Shown here: in pieces, positions 53,401-61,958 of the stretch
How positions within the stretch are numbered: position 1 is the stretch's first letter
How the letters are laid out: each line of letters opens with the position of its first letter
Source: Pedobacter sp. ok626
GTDB lineage: Bacteria > Bacteroidota > Bacteroidia > Sphingobacteriales > Sphingobacteriaceae
DNA: 64,000 nucleotides
Assembly (NCBI RefSeq): GCF_900100435.1
Contig: NZ_FNEX01000006.1
Span: 186,001-250,000 of the forward strand
Direction of reading: 5' to 3'
Program-made: the position numbers and the translations under genes
The notes under the pieces: model-generated
Seen by the model: only the letters and a program-made list of their open reading frames with translations
Told to the model about the DNA's origin: nothing
Databases searched by the model: none

Positions 53401-56400
53401 GAGCAACTAATCGCGATTATATTGCAGATACTTCGGGTGATTATTCTGTTTTAGTTTCAAATATTGGTGGATGTAAGGAAAGTTCTGAGCGGGTTTCTGT
53501 AGTAATAAGTCCTTTGCCAGGTAAGCCAGGGATCACAGGAACTAATATTATCTGTGATGGCGATGTGGCTGTTTTAACTGCCAGTGTAGGGACTACTTAC
53601 CAGTGGTACCTGGAGGGATCAACGATATCAGGTGCAATCGGGCAAACTTTCGATGCAAAAGTAGCTGGTAAATATACTGTGGTAGTCACCAATGCGAACG
53701 GATGTTTGAGTCCTATATCTGATGAGTTTACCTTAACTGTAAATTCGTTGCCTGCTAAACCGGGAATCACCGGAACTGCTATTATTTGTACAGGTGATGT
53801 TTCTGTTTTAACTGCCAGCGCAGGGACTGATTACCAGTGGTATTTCGAAGGAGCAGCGATAACAGGTGCAACCGGACAAACTTATGATGCGAAAGTAACT
53901 GGTAAATATACTGTAGTAGTAACGAACACCAATGGATGTTTGAGTCCTATATCTGATGAGTTTATCTTAACCGTAAATGTCCTGCCTGCTAAACCGGGAA
54001 TCACCGGAACTACTATTATTTGTACAGGGGATGTGGCTGTTTTAACTGCCAGTGCGGGGACTGATTACCAGTGGTATTTAGAAGGAATAGTGATATCAGG
54101 TGCAACCGGGCAAACTTATGATGCGAAAGTAGCTGGTAAATACACGGTCATAGTGACCAATCTTAATGGCTGTTTCAGTCCTGTGTCTGATGTGTTTACC
54201 TTAACCGTAAATGCCTTACCGGCTAAGCCGGGAATTACCGGAACTAATATTATTTGTGCAGGTGATGTGGCTGTTTTAACTGCCAGCGCAGGGACTGATT
54301 ACCAGTGGTATTTGGAGGGAACAGCGATATCAGGTGCAACCGGGCAAACTTATGATGCAAAAGTAACTGGTAAATATACAGTGGTGGTAACAAACAGCAA
54401 TGGCTGTTTCAGCCCTGTGTCTGATGCGTTTACTTTAACTGTAAATGCCTTACCTGCTAAACCAGGGATTACCGGAACTAATATTATTTGTGCAGGTGAT
54501 GTGGCTGTTTTAACTGCCAGCGCAGGGACTGATTACCAGTGGTATTTGGAGGGAACAGCGATATCAGGTGCAACCGGGCAAACTTATGATGCTAAAGTAA
54601 CTGGTAAATATACAGTGGTGGTTACAAACAGCAATGGATGTTTTAGTCCAGTGTCCGATGCGTTTACTTTAACTGTAAATGCCTTACCTGCTAAACCAGG
54701 GATTACCGGAACTAATATTATTTGTGCGGGGGATGTAGCTGTTTTAACTGCCAGTGCGGGAACGAATTATCAGTGGTATTTGGAGGGAACAGCGATATCA
54801 GGTGCAACTGCACAAACTTATGATGCAAAAGTAACTGGTAAATATACAGTGGTGGTAACAAACAGCAATGGATGTTTCAGTCCGGTGTCTGATGCGTTTA
54901 TTTTAACTGTAAATGCCTTGCCTGCTAAACCAGGAATTACCGGGACGGCGATGATTTGTACGGGGGATGTGGCTGTTTTAACTGCCAGTTCAGGGACGAA
55001 TTACCAGTGGTATTTAGAGGGAACAGTGATACCAGGTGCAACCGCACAAACTTATGATGCCAAAGTAGCGGGTAAGTACACGGTGGTAGTGACCAATACG
55101 AATGGTTGCTTTAGTCCAGTGTCCGATGCGTTTACTTTAACCGTAAATGCCTTGCCTGCTAAACCAGGAATTACTGGAACTGCTATTATTTGTGCAGGTG
55201 ATGTGGCTGTTTTAACTGCCAGTACAGGGACTAATTATCAGTGGTATTTAGAGGGAACAGCGATATCAGGTGCAACTGCACAAACTTATGATTCGAAAGT
55301 AGCTGGTAAATATACAGTGGTGGTAACGAACACCAATGGATGTTTTAGTCCAGTGTCCGATGCGTTTACCTTAACCGTAAATGCCTTGCCTGCTAAACCA
55401 GGAATTACCGGAACGGCGATTATCTGCGCAGGTGATATGTCTGTTTTAACTGCTAGCGCAGGGACTGATTACCAGTGGTATTTGGAGGGAACAGCGATGT
55501 CAGGTGCAACCGGACAAACTTATGATGCAAAAGTAACTGGTAAATATACAGTGGTAGTAACGAACACCAATGGATGTTTTAGTCCAGTGTCCGATGCGTT
55601 TACCTTAACCGTAAATGCCTTGCCTACGGCGCCTGTAATCACAGGAACGGCGATTATTTGCGAAGGGGATGTGGCAGTTTTAACTTCTGATTTAGCTAAC
55701 CGTTACCAGTGGTATTTTAACGGAACCGTTATTCCAGGTGCAACCGGTCGTACTTATGATGCGAAAGTAGCTGGTAAATATACTGTGGTGGTGACAAACA
55801 GCAATGGTTGTTTTAGCCCTGTATCTAGTGAGTTTATTTTAACAGTAAATGTATTGCCTACGGTGCCTGTAATCGCAGGGACGACGATTATTTGCGAAGG
55901 CGATGTGGCAGTATTAACTTCAGATGTAGCTAACGGTTACCAGTGGTATTTTAACGGAGTGGCTATTTCAGGTGCAACGAGACAAACTTATGATGCGAAA
56001 GTAGCTGGTAAATATACTGTGATGGTGACAAACAGCAATGGTTGCTTTAGCCCGGTATCCAATGAAATCACATTAACGGTAAATGCATTGCCAGTTAGGC
56101 CTGCAATTACCGGAAATGCGATTATTTGTGCAGGTGATGTAGCTGTTTTAACTTCAGATGTAGCCAACGGTTACCAGTGGTATTTTAACGGAACCGCTAT
56201 TCCAGGTGCAACAGGAAAAACTTATGATGCGAAAGTAGCAGGTAAATATACTGTGGTGGTGACAAACAGCAATGGTTGTTTTAGCCCGGTATCCAATGAA
56301 ATCACATTAACCGTAAATGCATTGCCTAACGCGCCTGTAGTCACAGGAACTGCGATAATTTGTGAAGGTGATGTGGCAGTTTTAACTTCGGATTTAGCTA

Positions 56401-59285
56401 ACGGTTACCAGTGGTATTTTAACGGAACCGTTATTCCAGGTGCAACCGGTCGTACTTATGATGCGAAAGTAGCTGGTAAATATACTGTGATGGTGACAAA
56501 CAGCAATGGTTGCTTTAGCCCGGTATCTAATGAAATCACACTAACGGTAAATGCAGTACCGCTTAAGCCTGCAATTACCGGAACTGCGATTATTTGTGAA
56601 GGTGATGTGGCTGTTTTAACTTCAGATATAGCTAACGGTTGCCAGTGGTCTTTTAACGGAACAGCCATTCCAGGTGCAACGGGCAGAACTTATGATGCAA
56701 AACTAGCGGGCAAGTACACCGTAATCACTACTAATCTTAGTGGCTGCTCTAGCCCGGTATCTAATGAAATCACATTAACGGTCAATGCATTGCCGGTTAA
56801 GCCAGGAATTACAGGAACTGCTGTTATTTGCGAAGGGGATATGGCGGTTTTAACTTCAGCTATAGCAAACGGTTACCAGTGGTATTTTAACGGGACTGCT
56901 ATTCCAGGTGCAACAGGAAAAACTTATGATGCAAAACTAGCGGGTAATTATACGGTGATCACCACAAATAGTAATGGTTGCTTTAGCCCGGTATCCAATG
57001 AATTTACGATAACGGTTAATCCGTTACCAGTTAAGCCAGGTGTTACCGGAACTGCTGTCATTTGTGAAGGCGATGTTGCTGTTTTAACTTCAGATGTGGC
57101 AACCGGTTGCCAGTGGTATTTTAACGGAACGGTTATTCCAGGTGCAACAGGTGGTACTTATGACGCGAAATTAGCGGGTAAGTATACCGTGATCACTACG
57201 AATGCCAATGGTTGCTTTAGCCCGGTATCTAATGAATTTATACTAACAGTAAACTCATTGCCTCCAGTTCCAACAATCATGGTAGATGCAAATAAGCTTA
57301 ATTTCTGCGAGGGTAGTTCGGTAATCTTGACTTCATCATCTGCAACCGGTAACCAATGGTACAAAAACAGTCAGATCATTCCTGGGGCAACCAATAAAGC
57401 CTATACCGCAACAACTAGTGGAACGTACACAGTTTTGGTAACCAATTCAAATGGATGTAGCAGCACATCAGCATCTCCATCAGTCGAAGTGACTGCTGTT
57501 CCTTACCCTGAGGTACCAGAAATTACGCCAGGTGGCAGAACAACATTCTGTGAAGGCAGACACGTCGTACTAACCTCTTCGTCACTAACAGGTAATCAGT
57601 GGTACAAAAATGGTGTTCTGATACCAGGAGCAACTAACCAAACATTTAATGTAAACCAGATAGGAGATTATACAGTTAAAGTAACCAATACTACAGGCTG
57701 TGCCAGTGGCATTTCTGCTACAACCATTGTTACTGTAAATCAAGTGCCTAAAGGTTATAACGATGTTGTAAACTCGCTTAGCTGCACTCGATCAGCGTTC
57801 AGCTATGATCTTCAAAATAATGTAAATAACACGATAAAAGGTGGCAATGCAGTACCTGCAACCTTTACTTGGACCGCAAACTCAACTGTTGTTACAGGTG
57901 TAAGCAACGGTTCTGGAAAAACATTAAATGCTACCCTTATCAATACTTCAACTACTGCTCAAACCATAATTTACACTGTAACACCAAGAGGAGAGACCGG
58001 TGGTTGTGCCGGAGATTCCTTTACGATTACTGTTAATGTACCGGTTTGCGTGGATATCGCGATTAGCAAAACAGCTGATAAGAGCTCAGTCTCTGCGGTA
58101 GGTGATAAGATAAAATATACCATAACGGTATATAACAACGGCAATGCAAACCACAATCAAGTGGTGGTAAATGATCCTTTACTTGGTGGAATTTTAAGCC
58201 AACCAAAAGGTGATAACGGTAATGGAATCCTCGAAAAAAATGAGTCATGGACCTATGATGGGGTATACACAATTAGTCAGAATGACCTCGATGTGGCCGG
58301 TTTCCCATTAAATGGTTCAGGTAAAATTGTAAACACCGCGACAGTGCGATCGCTTGAATATACTTCGTCTAAAACAGCTACAGTAGATGTCGCTGTTTTA
58401 ACCAATCCTTTAATAACGTTAGTTAAAACAGGGAGGTTAAACCGTGATTTTAAAACGCTGACCTATACCTTCAGGATAACCAATACAGGTAATGTTACTC
58501 TTTCTAATCTTGACTTAATAGACGCTAAAATCCCGGGAACGATTACCCTTAAACAGACTGTCCTTGCTCCGGGTGCTACACTTGTGACAACCGTGGACTA
58601 TACCATTACCGAGGCGGAAAAAATTGTAGGTACAACGACCAATACGGCCACCGTTAATGGATTTACAAATCAGAGCGTCAAAGTTAGCGATATATCGGGA
58701 ACTGCAGCCGATAACGATGACCCTACTGTTATAGACATTACACGGAACCCTGTTGCAATTGATGATTTTGCATCTACAAAAGCAGAAGAGCCAGTGGCTG
58801 TTCCGATTGTGATGAACGACCGCCCTGCATTCTTCCCTTTAGATGTGGCTACTGTAGATGTAAAAAGCCTGCCTACTAATGGTACCCTTTCTGTTGAGAA
58901 AGATGGTAAAGTAACCTATAAGCCAAATAAGGGGTTTTATGGTATAGAAAGGTTTACTTATAAGATTAATGATGCAAACGGACTCCCATCGAACATTGCT
59001 GAGGTAAGGATAGATGTCGCACCACCACCTTTGGAGATTCCAAACACATTTACACCAAACGGCGATGGTAAGAACGATACCTTCTTTATTAAAGGCATGG
59101 AAAACTATGAAGGTGTGAGCTTTTTTGTTTACAACCGTTGGGGTGATGAGGTATACAGAAACCTCAATTACAAAAATGAGTGGGATGGTAAGGGATTAAA
59201 TGATGGAACATATTTCTATGTATTAAAAATGAAAAAAGGCAGTTCAGAAGACGTTCGCCGGAGCTGGATATTGCTAAAAAGATAA
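50436..59285 (+). CDS. Giant T9SS-exported surface adhesin with Ig-like repeats
   Basis: 2949 residues from 50436 (2974 from 50361). A signal peptide (VCCVLILLLLMISFGAKADG) leads a unique N-terminal region (about 36-900). Three divergent Ig-like units precede 16 uniform 78-residue units (residues 1027-2274), each with two Cys (positions 14 and 64) and QW near 30-31, then two more divergent units. DUF11-like domains (VDIAISKTADKSSVSAVGDK; near 2540 and 2660), a cadherin-like segment (GTLSVEKDGKVTYKPNKGFY) and a final 83-residue gliding-motility-associated C-terminal signal (NTFTPNGDGKNDTFFIKG, YNRWGDEVYRN, DGTYFYVLK) follow. The last marks it as a type B T9SS substrate. The adjacent PorP/SprF gene is its probable partner. 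Confidence 0.93.
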   Translation: MLKLLKSEVVSIYRKVCCVLILLLLMISFGAKADGSRDLYPSGASGNRAFLYSYDGGGAGTVYFPFRTPGTHYVYAKANEVIAVASSAQGLSNWFIRITSPRGTVTTTTSGKISTRNEELAGPRYVGQGAAGNYYVPNYVSVLAVDEGVWKIEFVSSNTSENADNVLANSNWGQVNNTSLLSAWDISVRNATNTSWLPGRVYTNVFNLRLSKNLDKSETAYYGINYVLTKDGRAYRVKNNGNNGYAFTFFSNNKGFLDNAGNPTYKSLDNTDVLNFVKDPRKEDDDLKNLVTHKLFYGPPAPDLPVSAPVSIEGVNTTTWLKNEAIVPNISGIGFTGSEGTLGQASQKGGVITFTANVPGSYRIVIPLGAGKDRVLTGAAVAGVNTIEWDGKDALNNVVPGGLIVPEVKVRLASAEVHFPFIDMEINPKGIIIELAENTTRYLINPTPAIIDESVYSDRVYWDDSDITGGLAGEKSDPIVNTLNGMSSNFNGHIWGSYSSDSGNSNNGKGTNSYGNEKAMDTYAYILSKEEAKPLNVIIKVADLEIVSIVPTVAITSLNQVSYQVKVKNGGVSDVTGAKFEFKLPVGFTVTGITRSFTNVLASENGIVQDISGYRSSLDLPANCEVTYTIVGTLDVAALGQDLHVEASIMRPKDVTDPDATNTVFDLAPTNPHDECKNGTAIEACNNIKYNTVKRLEVCAGSAISPFVYDLIAGGSSFFTEGMPGWLTAALSSGKVTFSGTTTTAGLYLFTVGTDASHRYKATYVINVNPLPTVVNQPVSTPVCERTDAVFSITSLAADDSYQWQYEEAGVWMNFVDGTGITGATTTALKILAIPVSFNGKKIRVAISSVSGCSTISSEITLVVNARPTEDSYIIGDEYICEGESIPLKSSISTPGFNFQWFLNGVIIPGANKRIYNATEGGKYEVAVVNTLGCLGSRSDSLVVTVTPFPTTPNITHGPLIVCTGNTVKLTSDSATKYQWYRGTEAISGATNRDYIADTSGDYSVLVSNIGGCKESSERVSVVISPLPGKPGITGTNIICDGDVAVLTASVGTTYQWYLEGSTISGAIGQTFDAKVAGKYTVVVTNANGCLSPISDEFTLTVNSLPAKPGITGTAIICTGDVSVLTASAGTDYQWYFEGAAITGATGQTYDAKVTGKYTVVVTNTNGCLSPISDEFILTVNVLPAKPGITGTTIICTGDVAVLTASAGTDYQWYLEGIVISGATGQTYDAKVAGKYTVIVTNLNGCFSPVSDVFTLTVNALPAKPGITGTNIICAGDVAVLTASAGTDYQWYLEGTAISGATGQTYDAKVTGKYTVVVTNSNGCFSPVSDAFTLTVNALPAKPGITGTNIICAGDVAVLTASAGTDYQWYLEGTAISGATGQTYDAKVTGKYTVVVTNSNGCFSPVSDAFTLTVNALPAKPGITGTNIICAGDVAVLTASAGTNYQWYLEGTAISGATAQTYDAKVTGKYTVVVTNSNGCFSPVSDAFILTVNALPAKPGITGTAMICTGDVAVLTASSGTNYQWYLEGTVIPGATAQTYDAKVAGKYTVVVTNTNGCFSPVSDAFTLTVNALPAKPGITGTAIICAGDVAVLTASTGTNYQWYLEGTAISGATAQTYDSKVAGKYTVVVTNTNGCFSPVSDAFTLTVNALPAKPGITGTAIICAGDMSVLTASAGTDYQWYLEGTAMSGATGQTYDAKVTGKYTVVVTNTNGCFSPVSDAFTLTVNALPTAPVITGTAIICEGDVAVLTSDLANRYQWYFNGTVIPGATGRTYDAKVAGKYTVVVTNSNGCFSPVSSEFILTVNVLPTVPVIAGTTIICEGDVAVLTSDVANGYQWYFNGVAISGATRQTYDAKVAGKYTVMVTNSNGCFSPVSNEITLTVNALPVRPAITGNAIICAGDVAVLTSDVANGYQWYFNGTAIPGATGKTYDAKVAGKYTVVVTNSNGCFSPVSNEITLTVNALPNAPVVTGTAIICEGDVAVLTSDLANGYQWYFNGTVIPGATGRTYDAKVAGKYTVMVTNSNGCFSPVSNEITLTVNAVPLKPAITGTAIICEGDVAVLTSDIANGCQWSFNGTAIPGATGRTYDAKLAGKYTVITTNLSGCSSPVSNEITLTVNALPVKPGITGTAVICEGDMAVLTSAIANGYQWYFNGTAIPGATGKTYDAKLAGNYTVITTNSNGCFSPVSNEFTITVNPLPVKPGVTGTAVICEGDVAVLTSDVATGCQWYFNGTVIPGATGGTYDAKLAGKYTVITTNANGCFSPVSNEFILTVNSLPPVPTIMVDANKLNFCEGSSVILTSSSATGNQWYKNSQIIPGATNKAYTATTSGTYTVLVTNSNGCSSTSASPSVEVTAVPYPEVPEITPGGRTTFCEGRHVVLTSSSLTGNQWYKNGVLIPGATNQTFNVNQIGDYTVKVTNTTGCASGISATTIVTVNQVPKGYNDVVNSLSCTRSAFSYDLQNNVNNTIKGGNAVPATFTWTANSTVVTGVSNGSGKTLNATLINTSTTAQTIIYTVTPRGETGGCAGDSFTITVNVPVCVDIAISKTADKSSVSAVGDKIKYTITVYNNGNANHNQVVVNDPLLGGILSQPKGDNGNGILEKNESWTYDGVYTISQNDLDVAGFPLNGSGKIVNTATVRSLEYTSSKTATVDVAVLTNPLITLVKTGRLNRDFKTLTYTFRITNTGNVTLSNLDLIDAKIPGTITLKQTVLAPGATLVTTVDYTITEAEKIVGTTTNTATVNGFTNQSVKVSDISGTAADNDDPTVIDITRNPVAIDDFASTKAEEPVAVPIVMNDRPAFFPLDVATVDVKSLPTNGTLSVEKDGKVTYKPNKGFYGIERFTYKINDANGLPSNIAEVRIDVAPPPLEIPNTFTPNGDGKNDTFFIKGMENYEGVSFFVYNRWGDEVYRNLNYKNEWDGKGLNDGTYFYVLKMKKGSSEDVRRSWILLKR
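53514..57257 (+). repeat. Sixteen tandem 234-bp repeats in the adhesin gene
   Basis: Exactly 16 x 234 bp, unit starts at 53514, 53748, 53982 and so on to 57024. Each encodes 78 residues beginning LPxKPxITGT. Units 1-9 carry ASAGTxYQWYLEG; units 10-16 carry SDxANGYQWYFNG, so there are two subfamilies. Units 4 and 5 encode identical peptides and differ at 11 bases, all synonymous. Confidence 0.97.
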
Positions 59286-59288
59286 ACA

Positions 59289-60287
59289 ATGATGAAAAGT
59301 GTAAAATGTATGTCTGTGCTTGTATTTCTGCTCTGCTCTTTTGCAGGACGGTTAAGCGCGCAGCAGAATATTCAATTTACCCAGTATATATTTAATAGTT
59401 TAAGTGTGAACCCTGCCTATGCAGGATACAAGGAAGAGTGGTTTGCCCAACTGGCGTTGCGTTCGCAGTGGGTAGGCGTAGAAGGAGCACCGCAAACGGG
59501 AGCAATGTCCATTGATGGGATTTTAGATCCAAGAGATAGAAAGATGGGCTTGGGTTTTCAAATCACATCTGATAAGATAGGCCCACAATTTACCACCTCT
59601 TTAACGGCAAACTATGCCTATCGCTTACAGCTTGACGCGGATGATACTAAAAGGTTGAGCTTTGGAATAGGATTAGGCGTAGTGCAATATAATCTAAATG
59701 GGGATATGATACGTACTTCGGAAGGGGGTGATCAGGCCATTGCCATAGGCGACGAAAATAGTATGAAACCCGATGTGAGGTTTGGTGTATTTTACAATTC
59801 TGATTTCTGGTATATGGGGCTTTCGATACTGGATGCTTTTTCCGGCTCTGGAGTAACATCTATAACCAGCTCACCTTCTTTTAATATTTCGCGTAGCCGA
59901 CATGCCTACTTTATTACAGGCGGATTGGTTAATGTTTCTCCCGATATGAGGATAAGACCGAGTCTGATGGTTAAAGAGGACTTTAGAGGGCCTACAAGTG
60001 TAGATTTAAATGTGATGACCATATTTAATGATAAGCTCTGGATTGGGGCATCTTACAGAACTGGTTTTGGTTTATGGAAAAAAGACATCAATAAGCTCGA
60101 TTTGGGTAAACAAAACTCTATTTCTGGGATAGTGCAGGTGTTTGTAAGTGAGCGATTCAGAATCGGTTATTCTTACGATCATGTAACTAGTCAACTCAAT
60201 AGCAATCAAAATGGCTCGCATGAAATAACTATGGGTTTAACTTTTGGACGGGTGCCAAGATCATTTATTTGTCCAAGGGTTTTTTAA
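59289..60287 (+). CDS. PorP/SprF family type IX secretion membrane protein
   Basis: 332 residues with a signal peptide (LVFLLCSFAGRLSAQQ). Family hallmarks follow: IQFTQYIFNSLSVNPAYAGY, ALRSQWVGVEGAPQTGAMSI, and later FRIGYSYDHVTSQLNSNQNG and HEITMGLTFGR. PorP/SprF proteins are outer membrane barrels; SprF is needed for secretion of the adhesin SprB, and type B substrates are usually encoded beside their own SprF homologue. The gene is 3 bp after the giant adhesin gene. Confidence 0.93.
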   Translation: MMKSVKCMSVLVFLLCSFAGRLSAQQNIQFTQYIFNSLSVNPAYAGYKEEWFAQLALRSQWVGVEGAPQTGAMSIDGILDPRDRKMGLGFQITSDKIGPQFTTSLTANYAYRLQLDADDTKRLSFGIGLGVVQYNLNGDMIRTSEGGDQAIAIGDENSMKPDVRFGVFYNSDFWYMGLSILDAFSGSGVTSITSSPSFNISRSRHAYFITGGLVNVSPDMRIRPSLMVKEDFRGPTSVDLNVMTIFNDKLWIGASYRTGFGLWKKDINKLDLGKQNSISGIVQVFVSERFRIGYSYDHVTSQLNSNQNGSHEITMGLTFGRVPRSFICPRVF

Positions 60288-60358
60288 TTTAAATATTTCT
60301 TTCTCCGGCTTATGGAATGGTGACGATGCTAGCATCAATACTATAAATCAATGGTATA

Positions 60359-61210
60359 ATGTTTAATCTAAATTCTAAAGCAATGTTGGGTTCAAAAATC
60401 GACTTATTTGGCAATGAATGGCTTGATGTAGTGTTCGATCAGAAAAACAAAACCTATGGTGCTTACGCATTACGTAGGGAAAGTTCCTCGAATACTTTAA
60501 GGGCACTTTTTATAGCGGGGACATTGTTTATCCTGCTGTTTTTATCTCCAAAGATCATTAGCCTGATCAAGGGAAATAACACAATTGAGGATATTCCTGA
60601 TAAGGTAACAACGGTGACTGTGCAGCCGCCACCACCTGTAAATCCAGAAACCAAGCCGCCAGCAGCGATTGAGCCACCGCCGGCCAAACAAACTCAAATC
60701 AAGTTTCCACCACCGGTTGTTGTAGACGATAATATGGTAGTTGATGTTGAACCGGTACAGATCAAAGATCTTGCGAATGCAACTCCTGGACAGAAAGACA
60801 TTATTGGTGACCCGGATGGGAAGATCGTAATTGAAGGGCCAACTGGTAAAGGGCCAGTAGGTGCAGATGCGACTGAGGATAATAAAGTATATGAGACATT
60901 TATAGTATTAGAAGTACAACCTACATTTCCGGGTGGGATGGATAAATTTTATAAATATCTTTCGAAAAACATCAGGTATCCAGCAATGGCCCAAGAAGTT
61001 AATATTCAAGGGAAAGTATACTTATCATTTATCATCGAAAAGAATGGCTCTCTTACAGATATCAAAGTGGAAAGGAAGCTGGGTTATGGTACCGATGAAG
61101 AAGCTGTTCGGGTCTTAAATGGCAGTCCAAAATGGATGCCTGGTATTCAGAATGGAAAGGCTGTTCGTGTAAAGTATAACATCCCTATTAGTTTTGCAAT
61201 GCCTCAATAA
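60359..61210 (+). CDS. TonB-like energy transducer
   Basis: 283 residues (275 from the ATG at 60383). The N-terminal cytoplasmic stretch (EWLDVVFDQKNKTYGAYALR) is the usual start of Bacteroidota TonB proteins. One membrane helix (ALFIAGTLFILLFLSPKIIS) is followed by a Pro-rich spacer (QPPPPVNPETKPPAAIEPPP) and the C-terminal TonB domain (FPGGMDKFYKYLSKNIRYPA, EVNIQGKVYLSFIIEKNGSL, GYGTDEEAVRVLNGSPKWMP). It carries inner-membrane energy to outer membrane receptors. It is 71 bp after the PorP/SprF gene and ends in a very strong terminator. Confidence 0.93.
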   Translation: MFNLNSKAMLGSKIDLFGNEWLDVVFDQKNKTYGAYALRRESSSNTLRALFIAGTLFILLFLSPKIISLIKGNNTIEDIPDKVTTVTVQPPPPVNPETKPPAAIEPPPAKQTQIKFPPPVVVDDNMVVDVEPVQIKDLANATPGQKDIIGDPDGKIVIEGPTGKGPVGADATEDNKVYETFIVLEVQPTFPGGMDKFYKYLSKNIRYPAMAQEVNIQGKVYLSFIIEKNGSLTDIKVERKLGYGTDEEAVRVLNGSPKWMPGIQNGKAVRVKYNIPISFAMPQ

Positions 61211-61254
61211 GCATAATAAAAATGCCCGCTTTAAGCGGGCATTTTTATTATGCT
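61210..61254. terminator. Large bidirectional terminator between tonB and the reductase gene
   Basis: A perfect inverted repeat with about a 20-bp stem and a 5-base loop (GCCCGCTTTAAGCGGGC core) flanked by A5/T5 runs, so it works on both strands. It begins at the last base of the tonB gene and contains the stop codon of the minus-strand gene (61248-61250). Confidence 0.92.
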
Positions 61255-61865
61255 GATAATTCCATTTTATATTCGTTAACGAAGATTTTATTTAGATGTG
61301 CTTCATAGCGTTGCAGGTCATTTGGCACATCTGCATTTTTCTCTACATCATGGAAATGGATGCTCTCCAATGGCTCCATACCAGTAAAAGCATTCATGCG
61401 GTGGAAGCCAAACATAGGTCCTTCATCCACACTTTTTTCTTGGAAAAACTCTCCCGGTAGCGTAAAGGCTTCTTTAGGTGCATTCCATGAGGTGGTTAGC
61501 ATATATTTTTTGCCATGCATCATGCCACCTGTTCCATAATTGATGGTTGGATTGGCCGAAGATCTACCATCACTGTGGTAAATACCATTGTTGTGACCTT
61601 CTGTAAACACCACGTCTATATATTTCTTAAATTCATTCGGCAGTTGGAACCACCATACAGGAGTATGGTAAATCACCACATCAGCCCATTTATAATTTTC
61701 TACTTCTTGTTTGATATCGTATGGTTGGTTGATGTCGGTTGAACGTACTTCAAAGCCCTCATTATTTTCAAAAAAGCTTATTGTTTTATCTGCTATTGTC
61801 TTGTTAAATCTACCACCAGAATGTCCGAAAACCTGGCCGCCATTAATTACAAATATTCTCTTCAT
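61248..61865 (-). CDS. NAD(P)H-dependent flavin reductase, MdaB/YwrO-like
   Basis: 205 residues from ATG 61865 (MKRIFVINGGQVFGHSGGRF); a reading from 61946 adds 27 unlike residues. It has a flavodoxin-like fold with YKWADVVIYHTPVWWFQLPN, EFKKYIDVVFTEG and YGTGGMMHGKKYMLTTSWNA. MdaB reduces quinones with NADPH by two electrons. It is divergent from a LysR regulator with 93 bp between, and TACCTTTG (61896-61889, minus strand) is a likely -7 box, 23 bases before the ATG. Confidence 0.9.
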   Translation of the reverse strand: MKRIFVINGGQVFGHSGGRFNKTIADKTISFFENNEGFEVRSTDINQPYDIKQEVENYKWADVVIYHTPVWWFQLPNEFKKYIDVVFTEGHNNGIYHSDGRSSANPTINYGTGGMMHGKKYMLTTSWNAPKEAFTLPGEFFQEKSVDEGPMFGFHRMNAFTGMEPLESIHFHDVEKNADVPNDLQRYEAHLNKIFVNEYKMELSA

Positions 61866-61888
61866 TGTTGTATGTTTTAATAACAGTA

Positions 61889-61896
61889 CAAAGGTA
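61889..61896 (-). promoter_or_regulatory. -7 element of the MdaB-like gene
   Basis: TACCTTTG on the minus strand, exact TAnnTTTG match, 23 bases before the start codon. Confidence 0.45.
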
Positions 61897-61932
61897 ATGT
61901 GGGTATATGTATAATTATAATAGTTTAATTTA

Positions 61933-61940
61933 TACATTTG
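61933..61940 (+). promoter_or_regulatory. -7 element of the lysR-type gene
   Basis: TACATTTG, exact TAnnTTTG match, 18 bases before the ATG at 61959. Confidence 0.5.
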
Positions 61941-61956
61941 TATCATAATTATGATA
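61941..61956. promoter_or_regulatory. Perfect 16-bp palindrome at the lysR-type transcription start
   Basis: TATCATAATTATGATA is its own reverse complement. It starts one base after the lysR-type -7 box and so spans the expected start of transcription, a likely site for autoregulation or for a second regulator. Confidence 0.5.
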
Positions 61957-61958
61957 GT

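Noticed and set aside
53514..57257. CRISPR array or satellite-type repeat
   Set aside because: The 234-bp period is in frame (78 codons), has no spacers, and encodes Ig-like units.
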